From the NCBI RefSeq assembly GCF_009707385.1, contig NZ_CP046115.1, positions 1,488,001-1,552,000 on the forward strand: a stretch of DNA of 64,000 nt, in the 5' to 3' direction. Shown here piece after piece: positions 58,251 to 64,000 of this stretch; the first letter of the stretch is position 1, and each line of letters starts with the position of its first letter. Both the position numbers and the translations under genes were made by a program. This DNA comes from Klebsiella oxytoca. Lineage in GTDB: Bacteria > Pseudomonadota > Gammaproteobacteria > Enterobacterales > Enterobacteriaceae. The notes beneath the pieces were generated by a model, which saw only the letters and a program-made list of their open reading frames with translations, searched no databases and was not told where the DNA came from.

Positions 58251-59141
58251 CTAGCGGCTAAATTTGCGCGAACCCATAACGCACAGCACCACCCCCAGAG
58301 TCACCGCCAGCATCAATGGGCTGACGGTTTCGTGCAAAAGCACAGCCGACAGACCAAGCCCGAAGAACGGCTGTAATAGCTGGAGCTGGCCGACGGCGGC
58401 GATACCGCCTGCGGCCAGCCCTTTGTACCAGAAGATAAAACCGATAAGCATGCTAAAGAGCGACACATAGCCGAGCGCAATCCAGGAGGAAATCGAGATG
58501 GTGCTCCACGACGCTGGCCGGGCGAGCGACGAGGCGATCAGCATAAAAGGCAGCGCGATAATCAGCGCCCAGCAAATCACCTGCCAACCGCCGAGCTCTC
58601 TCGTCAGCTTTGCTCCCTCCGCATAGCCTAAGCCGCAGGCGATAACCGCCGCCAGCATCAGCAGATCGCCGCTGAGCGACGCCGCCGCATTTTGCGTCAG
58701 GGCGAATCCCACCACCAGCAGACTGCCAATAATAGAAAAGATCCAGAAAGCGCGGCGCGGACGTTCACCACCGCGCAGTACGCCGAAAATAGCGGTCATC
58801 AGCGGCAATAGCCCGATGAAAACAATCGAATGCGCTGAGGTGACGTGCTGTAGGGCCAGCGCCGTGAGCAGCGGAAAGCCGATCACCACGCCTGACGAGA
58901 CAATCGCCAGCGGCAAAAGCTGCGACAGGCGCGGGCATTTTTCGCGAAAACTTACCACCAGTAAGATGGCGAGGAGCCCGGCGATGGAGGCGCGCAGAAA
59001 GGTTAGCAGGAACGGATCCATATCCAGCACCGCCAGACGCGTTGCGGGCAGCGAACCGCTAAAAATGATGACGCCCAGTAAACCATTAAGCCATCCGGAC
59101 CATGGTCCCGGCTCCGTTTTATGCACCACTGTATCCACCAC
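58251..59141 (-). CDS. EamA-family DMT exporter
   Basis: Inner-membrane transporter of 296 residues with ten hydrophobic segments, in two EamA halves (GLLGVIIFSGSLPATRLAVL and LGYVSLFSMLIGFIFWYKGL). Family members export amino acids or metabolites. It is divergent from a MocR-type gene across 108 bases, a frequent regulator-exporter pair. The substrate is unknown. Confidence 0.88.
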   Translation of the reverse strand: MVDTVVHKTEPGPWSGWLNGLLGVIIFSGSLPATRLAVLDMDPFLLTFLRASIAGLLAILLVVSFREKCPRLSQLLPLAIVSSGVVIGFPLLTALALQHVTSAHSIVFIGLLPLMTAIFGVLRGGERPRRAFWIFSIIGSLLVVGFALTQNAAASLSGDLLMLAAVIACGLGYAEGAKLTRELGGWQVICWALIIALPFMLIASSLARPASWSTISISSWIALGYVSLFSMLIGFIFWYKGLAAGGIAAVGQLQLLQPFFGLGLSAVLLHETVSPLMLAVTLGVVLCVMGSRKFSR

Positions 59142-59249
59142 GTTAACCTCGCTTTATCAGATGTGCTGTGCCCGCTTGAGCCATGTTTGCAGCGATGGTA
59201 ATGTGCTCAATCCAATACAATCAAATTATTGTCATAGATACATTCACCG

Positions 59250-60584
59250 ATGAAAGCCCGATACAAAGCCGTTGTCGATAGTTACGCGCAGGCGATCCGC
59301 AGCGGACAGATAGCCGCCGGAACCCGTCTGCCCACGCATCGTACCCTTGCCGCCGATGAGAGGATCTCGCTGGCTACGGCCACCCGCGTCTATCGTGAGC
59401 TGGAGGCGATGGGGCTGGTCAGCGGCGAAACCGGACGTGGAACCTTCGTGCGGGATATCTCTCTGCCGCCCGGGCACGGCATCGATCAGCAGGTGGTCGC
59501 TGCCGATGTTGTGGATCTCAACTTCAATTATCCTACGCTGGCGGAGCAGGGAGATGCGCTGCGCGAGGTGCTCAGGCAGCTGGCGATGGCGGGAGATATT
59601 GACTCCCATCTGCGCTATCAACCCCATGCCGGGCGGAGCGTCGAGCGCGAAATTATCGCTCGCCATTTGACCGCCAGCGGGTTTGCGCCGGAGCCTGAGA
59701 ATGTACTGATCGTCAATGGCGCTCAGCACGGGCTGGCGGTCACCGTCATGGGGCTTTTACGTCCGGGCGACGTGGTGGCGGTGGATGCGCTCACCTACTC
59801 GGGCTTCAAGGTTCTGGCGGCCCTGTATCATCTGGAGCTTGCGGCGATCCCCTGTCGCGCGGACAGGCCGGATCTGCATGCGCTTCACATATTGTGCCAG
59901 CAGCGGCGCGTTCGGGCGGTTTATACCATGCCGACGCTGCACAATCCGCTGGGCTGGGTGCTTGACACACACCAGCGGCAGAGACTGGCAGACCTCGCTC
60001 GTCAGCACGACCTGCTCATTATTGAAGATGCCGCCTACGCCAGGCTGGTCAGCCATCCGCCGCCGCCGGTAGTCAGCCACGCGCCGGAAAGAACGATCTA
60101 TGTCACCGGTTTTTCGAAAACCGTCGCCACCGGGCTGCGCGTGGGGGCGGTTATCTGTCCATCCCGCTATCGGCCTGAGATTGAGCGCGCCATCCGGGCT
60201 ACGACGTGGAATACGCCTTCGCTGATGAGTTCGCTGATCTGCGCCTGGATTGAAGATGGCACGGTTGAGCGCTTTGAAACGCAGAAACGACAGGACGCAC
60301 GGCAGCGGCAGCTGATTGCCCGCGAGGTTCTTGGTGCGCTTCCCATAGTGAGCCATGCGGATTCGTATTTTGTCTGGCTGCCTCTGGGGGAAGAGAGCCG
60401 GGCCGATCGGCTGGCGAAAACGCTAATGGATCACCGTATTTCGGTGTCGACCGCCGAGCCGTTCTGCGTTGCCGCGAACGTACCGCAGGCGCTGCGCATC
60501 GCTCTCGGATCGGTTCCTGTCGATAGCCTGCGCGCGGCGCTGCTTAGCGTTCGCGAAGCCGTTGAGTTTGAGCAATACCGCTAG
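59250..60584 (+). CDS. MocR-type PLP-dependent regulator (GntR/aminotransferase)
   Basis: Fusion of an N-terminal GntR winged HTH (residues about 8-70; RLPTHRTLAADERISLATAT) with a fold-type I aminotransferase domain; 444 residues. The PLP lysine is Lys290 in YVTGFSKTVATGLRVGAV. The N-terminal linker is short. It probably controls the divergent EamA exporter; this pairing is seen in many MocR regulators. Its stop codon overlaps that of the next, convergent gene. Confidence 0.88.
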   Translation: MKARYKAVVDSYAQAIRSGQIAAGTRLPTHRTLAADERISLATATRVYRELEAMGLVSGETGRGTFVRDISLPPGHGIDQQVVAADVVDLNFNYPTLAEQGDALREVLRQLAMAGDIDSHLRYQPHAGRSVEREIIARHLTASGFAPEPENVLIVNGAQHGLAVTVMGLLRPGDVVAVDALTYSGFKVLAALYHLELAAIPCRADRPDLHALHILCQQRRVRAVYTMPTLHNPLGWVLDTHQRQRLADLARQHDLLIIEDAAYARLVSHPPPPVVSHAPERTIYVTGFSKTVATGLRVGAVICPSRYRPEIERAIRATTWNTPSLMSSLICAWIEDGTVERFETQKRQDARQRQLIAREVLGALPIVSHADSYFVWLPLGEESRADRLAKTLMDHRISVSTAEPFCVAANVPQALRIALGSVPVDSLRAALLSVREAVEFEQYR

Positions 60585-62047
60585 CCCATCTGCGCCAGCT
60601 GACCGCGCAGCACTTCCACGCCTTGTTCGATGGCGTCGGGGTGAATGGCGTGGAAGCCCATACGGAAGAAGTTATCCGGCGGCGCGTCGCTGAGAAAATG
60701 CCGCGCGCCGGGCTCAATCAGTACCCCGGCGTGGGCGGCGCGCCAGGTCAGCTGCTGGGTGTTGATTTGTTCCGGGGTGGCCAGCCAGAAGGCATTGGCG
60801 TGTTCGCTGCCGGGGATGATTCGGCATTCCGGCAGATGCTGCTGCAGCGCGTTGTTGAGGCGCTCCCAGCGCCGGGCCGAGTCGTGATGGTAGCGCCGCA
60901 GGTGCGTTTCATAGTGCCCCTGGGCAAGAAAATGCGCCATCTGATACTGAATATTGGTCGGCGGGTGGCGATATACCAGCCGCCGCAGCGCCCTTGCTTC
61001 GTCAATCAGGTCCGGGTCGGCGACCATAAAGCCCAGCCGCAGGCCCGGCGAGAGCGCCTTTGACAGGCTGCTCACGTAGATCACTCGCCCGCAGCGATCG
61101 CTGGCCTTCAGCGCCGGCAGCGGGTTGAGCATAAAGTTACTTTCAGAGTCGTAATCGTCCTCAATAATCACCGCATCATGGCACGCGGCATGCTCCAGCA
61201 GCTGGCTGCGGCGCGCTTTGCTCATCGCCACGCCGGTCGGCACCTGGTGGCCGGGAGTCACGTAGTAGTAATCGCATGACGCATCGTTGAGGACGATCCC
61301 CTGTTGATCCACCGGATGCGGCACGATATCGGTATCGGCGAGCAGAAAAGTGTTAATGGCCTCGCGAAAGCAGGGATTCTCTACGCCGACTCGCGTCTTT
61401 GACGACAGCAGCAGGCGGGTCAGCAGATAGAGTGCGTTTTGCGAACCGAGAGTAATCAGGATCTCGTCCGGTGAGGCGACAATGCCGCGCTTGGGGAGGA
61501 CCCGGGTGCGGATTTGTTCAATCAGCATCGGTACGTCCTGGTCGATATGATCGACCACCCACGCCGGATCGCGCACTCCGCCGTGCAGCCAGTTAGCCGC
61601 CGAGCGCCAGGTCGCCAGCGGAAACTGGCGGGTATCGGGCTGACCGTAGATAAACGGGTAGCGGTAGTTCATCCAGCCGGCCGGTTTGAGAATCGACTCC
61701 TGCTGACTGGGGGTAATTTGCAGCCGCGTGCCCCAGCGTGGTGCAGAACCCGCGTCCTGCGGTGCAGTTTCCGTTACCGTGGAGGGATCTGCGTGCTGAT
61801 AATCCGTATGCAGGTAATAACCGCTGCGCGGGCGGCTCACCAGATATCCCTCGTTAACCAGCCCCTCAAACACCAGCGCCGTGGTATTGCGCGAGACCCG
61901 CAGCTGGCTGGCCAGCTGGCGGCAGGAGGGGAGCGGCGTGTCGGCGGAGAAGATGCCGCCCAGAATGGCGTTAATCAGCGTTTCGCGCACCTGCTCCTGC
62001 AAACCGCGGCGCGGGTCGAAATCAACGTGTAACAGGTGGCGGATCAT
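60581..62047 (-). CDS. MocR-type PLP-dependent regulator, second
   Basis: Second GntR/aminotransferase fusion (488 residues). HTH segment is [20 protein letters not shown], and the PLP lysine is Lys330 in [17 protein letters not shown]. Start is the ATG at 62047 behind AAGGAG; the longer frame to 62122 is rejected. It ends on the same CTAG as its neighbour (60581-60584). It points away from the amino-acid importer at 62428 and could regulate it. PdxR-like function cannot be excluded. Confidence 0.88.
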   Translation of the reverse strand: MIRHLLHVDFDPRRGLQEQVRETLINAILGGIFSADTPLPSCRQLASQLRVSRNTTALVFEGLVNEGYLVSRPRSGYYLHTDYQHADPSTVTETAPQDAGSAPRWGTRLQITPSQQESILKPAGWMNYRYPFIYGQPDTRQFPLATWRSAANWLHGGVRDPAWVVDHIDQDVPMLIEQIRTRVLPKRGIVASPDEILITLGSQNALYLLTRLLLSSKTRVGVENPCFREAINTFLLADTDIVPHPVDQQGIVLNDASCDYYYVTPGHQVPTGVAMSKARRSQLLEHAACHDAVIIEDDYDSESNFMLNPLPALKASDRCGRVIYVSSLSKALSPGLRLGFMVADPDLIDEARALRRLVYRHPPTNIQYQMAHFLAQGHYETHLRRYHHDSARRWERLNNALQQHLPECRIIPGSEHANAFWLATPEQINTQQLTWRAAHAGVLIEPGARHFLSDAPPDNFFRMGFHAIHPDAIEQGVEVLRGQLAQMG

Positions 62048-62181
62048 GACTGGCTCCTTACTCAAACGCTCTGTGCAGGAACCGGAGCAAATTCCATACC
62101 ACTCTGAGAGTGACTGACACATCCGCGCGGTGAATCTGGCTCTATCTGGAAATTAAAAACCGTCCCTACAGTGAGAACCGA

Positions 62182-62311
62182 CCCCATCAGGCTATTTTAT
62201 TTGCCATTTTGGTCCCGGGCAGTGCTCACACTCCTCACGTACGACGTGTACGCTCCGGGTGTTCCGCGCTGTCCGTATCCAAACTGGCTGCAACAATGTA
62301 CGCCTGATGGG
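62182..62311. repeat. 130 bp palindromic element with 11 bp terminal inverted repeats
   Basis: CCCCATCAGGC at 62182-62192 and GCCTGATGGGG at 62301-62311 are perfect inverted ends of a 130-base block. Inside lie a CGTAC/GTACG palindrome around 62240-62253 and CCGGGTGTTCCGCGCTGTCC. No protein is encoded. It fills much of the 380-base gap before the amino-acid binding-protein gene. It looks like a small mobile or RNA-level structured element; I could not name it. Confidence 0.6.
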
Positions 62312-62427
62312 GGGCTCTAAAAACGTATTCATCAGTCGCGGACCGGAACTTCCGTCGGCACATATTTTGCAAAACCTTTTCATGTTCTGGAATGAACACG
62401 TCTGGCGAATTAATTAGGGGTGAATTA

Positions 62428-63279
62428 ATGAACAAATCATTAGGTTCAATTTGTCTGGGCGCCATCATGGCGATGGCCTTTTCTTATCACGCAGCAGCTG
62501 CCGACCTTGCGGAAATAGAAAAAACCGGCACCCTCAAAGTCGCGACCGAAGATGATTACGCGCCTTTTAACTTTATGAATAACGGCCAGGCGGATGGCTT
62601 CAACAAAGATATGCTCGATGAATTACGCAAATACGCGAAATTCAACGTCGACCAGAGCATTCTGCCGTGGACCGGATTATTGGCGGCGGTCTCCACCGGG
62701 CAATACGACATGGCGTTAACCGGCGCGGTGATTACCGATGACCGTCTCAAAGTCTTTGATTTCACGCCGCCGTGGGCGTCAGCGCAGCACTATTTTGTTA
62801 AACGCGCGGGCGATAATTCCCTGAATACCATTGCTGAACTGAGCGGGAAAAAAGTGGGCGTTCAGGCGGGCAGCGCGCTGCTGGCAAGGCTGCCGGAACT
62901 GAAAGCGATGCTGGAGAAAACCGGCGGTAAGCTGGGGCCGGTGGTGGAGTATCCCTCCTATCCTGAAGCCTACGCCGACCTCGCCAACAAACGTCTGGAC
63001 TACGTGATAAACGTGGTTATCTCGGTCAACGACCTGGCGAAGGCCAGGCCGAAGGTGTTCGCCAAAGGTCTGGCGGTATCCGGTCCGGGCTATATGGCAT
63101 GGCCGATCCCGAAAAACTCGCCGCAGCTACTGGCCTATATGACCAAATTTATGAACCACATGAAGGAGACCGGCAAGCTCGCCGAGCTGCAGAAAAAGTG
63201 GTTTGGCGAAACCTATGACGACCTGCCGACCGAAGCGATTACCAGCCCGGAACAGTTTCATAAATTAGCCGGGCTGTAA
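62428..63279 (+). CDS. Polar amino acid ABC transporter substrate-binding protein (family 3)
   Basis: Periplasmic binding protein of 283 residues with a signal peptide (LGAIMAMAFSYHAAA). The ligand-binding core contains LKVATEDDYAPFNFMNNGQA and GQYDMALTGAVITDDRLKVF. A longer C-terminal tail ends EQFHKLAGL. Start is the ATG at 62428 behind AGGGGTG; the frame from 62392 is rejected. It is followed by two permease genes, the second cut by the window edge. The ligand is unknown. Confidence 0.9.
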   Translation: MNKSLGSICLGAIMAMAFSYHAAAADLAEIEKTGTLKVATEDDYAPFNFMNNGQADGFNKDMLDELRKYAKFNVDQSILPWTGLLAAVSTGQYDMALTGAVITDDRLKVFDFTPPWASAQHYFVKRAGDNSLNTIAELSGKKVGVQAGSALLARLPELKAMLEKTGGKLGPVVEYPSYPEAYADLANKRLDYVINVVISVNDLAKARPKVFAKGLAVSGPGYMAWPIPKNSPQLLAYMTKFMNHMKETGKLAELQKKWFGETYDDLPTEAITSPEQFHKLAGL

Positions 63280-63328
63280 TGGGTTCTGCGGCGGGAAACC
63301 GCCGCCTGTTCAGGTGAAGGAGGGCTTC

Positions 63329-63970
63329 ATGGATGCAATTTCCTGGCAGTTACTGATTGAAGGCGCATGGACTACCCTCTGGATTTCGGCCATCGCTATT
63401 GCCTTTGGGGTGGTGATTGGTCTGCTGATCGCGCTGGTACGCATGCTGCGTATCCCGGTTATCGATCAGCTGCTGGTGGTCTATATCAGCCTTGCCCGCG
63501 CCACGCCGCTGGTGACGCTGGTGCTGTTCCTGTTTCTTTCTCTGCCGACCGTCGGGATTAACCTCGATAAAAACGTCGCGGCGATTGTGGCGCTGACGCT
63601 CAATACCTCGGCTTTCAATGCCGAAATCTGGCGTAACGCTTTTCGCACTTTCCCCCGCGAACAGCGGGAAGCGGCGGAGTCGGTGGGAATGCGGCGCTGG
63701 GCTTACTTCCGCTATATCATGCTGCCGCAAATGTGGATTGAAAGCCTGCCCGCACTGGTCAACGAAATGTCGTTCCTGATAAAAGGCAGCCCGGCAATCG
63801 CGGTGATTGGCGTGGTGGATCTCACCCGCGTCACTAACCGAATTTCTTCAGTTACCTATGAACCGCTTTCGCCGATTCTGGCGGCGGGTCTGCTGTACGT
63901 GGTGATTATTGGCCTGCTGCTGAAGCTGCAGGGGATGGCCGAGCGGAAAGCGAAGCGTCTGGCGCGATAA
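63329..63970 (+). CDS. Polar amino acid ABC transporter permease
   Basis: Inner-membrane permease of 213 residues, HisM/GlnP type, with five or six hydrophobic segments. The EAA-like loop is EAAESVGMRRWAYFRYIMLP. Start at 63329 follows AAGGAGG; the ORF from 63314 adds four residues plus a Met. It is the first of two permeases in the operon. Confidence 0.9.
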   Translation: MDAISWQLLIEGAWTTLWISAIAIAFGVVIGLLIALVRMLRIPVIDQLLVVYISLARATPLVTLVLFLFLSLPTVGINLDKNVAAIVALTLNTSAFNAEIWRNAFRTFPREQREAAESVGMRRWAYFRYIMLPQMWIESLPALVNEMSFLIKGSPAIAVIGVVDLTRVTNRISSVTYEPLSPILAAGLLYVVIIGLLLKLQGMAERKAKRLAR

Positions 63971-63984
63971 ATACGGGAGATGCT

Positions 63985-64000
63985 ATGAATCAGTGGGCCG
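63985..64000 (+). CDS. Second permease gene, start only
   Basis: ATG at 63985 behind GGGAG, encoding MNQWA before the window ends. Position, spacing and the previous gene indicate a second amino-acid permease subunit, but the sequence seen is far too short to prove it. Confidence 0.5.

Overview
The window reads as chromosomal DNA of an Enterobacteriaceae member close to Klebsiella/Raoultella. The reasons are GC-rich coding, clear pheP, mscM (ybdG), nfsB, ybdF, ybdJ and ybdK orthologues, the ramR-romA-ramA locus, scrK/scrR, and ERIC and REP repeats. No tRNA, rRNA, CRISPR, phage or intact insertion sequence was seen. Species rank cannot be settled from the sequence alone.

Layout, left to right. 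(1) 1-3.9 kb: a LivH/LivM/LivG-type branched-chain amino acid ABC operon (minus strand, cut by the left edge) with a divergent GcvA-like LysR regulator. (2) 3.9-8.25 kb: a beta-glucoside operon (PTS EIIBCA, GH1 phospho-glucosidase, BglG-type antiterminator) behind a leader with promoter, possible CRP site, RAT sequence and overlapping terminator. (3) 8.25-10.4 kb: scrR and scrK with ScrR-type operators but no scrY, scrA or scrB between them. (4) 10.7-15.7 kb: a secreted LEA-like 11-mer repeat protein, an RcnB-like protein, an M20 amidohydrolase with an orphan amino-acid binding protein, an aldo/keto reductase and two ERIC-family elements. (5) 15.9-49.3 kb: the E. coli gene order pheP-mscM-nfsB-ybdF-ybdJ-ybdK in the same orientations, split by accessory blocks: a nucleoside-symporter/isomerase/oxidoreductase operon with twin operators, an ECP-like pilus operon flanked by two paralogous LuxR regulators, a Nudix and a LacI gene, an MFS pump with an XRE regulator, ramR-romA-ramA, a P-type ATPase and an RND pump. 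(6) 49.6-57.6 kb: a peptide-type ABC importer with an amidase and an M20 amidohydrolase. A ~440 bp repeat lies on each side of 47.4-57.6 kb in inverted orientation. (7) 58.2-64 kb: an EamA exporter, two tail-to-tail MocR-type regulators and the start of a polar amino-acid ABC importer, with a 130 bp palindromic element before it.

Most operons pair a transporter with its catabolic enzymes and a nearby regulator. The strongest candidates for something undescribed are the ECP-like pilus with two flanking Cys-motif LuxR paralogues, the hairpin-chain ERIC element, the long inverted repeat pair, and the 130 bp palindromic element. The scr remnant and an unlisted 36-residue membrane protein are smaller but concrete observations.
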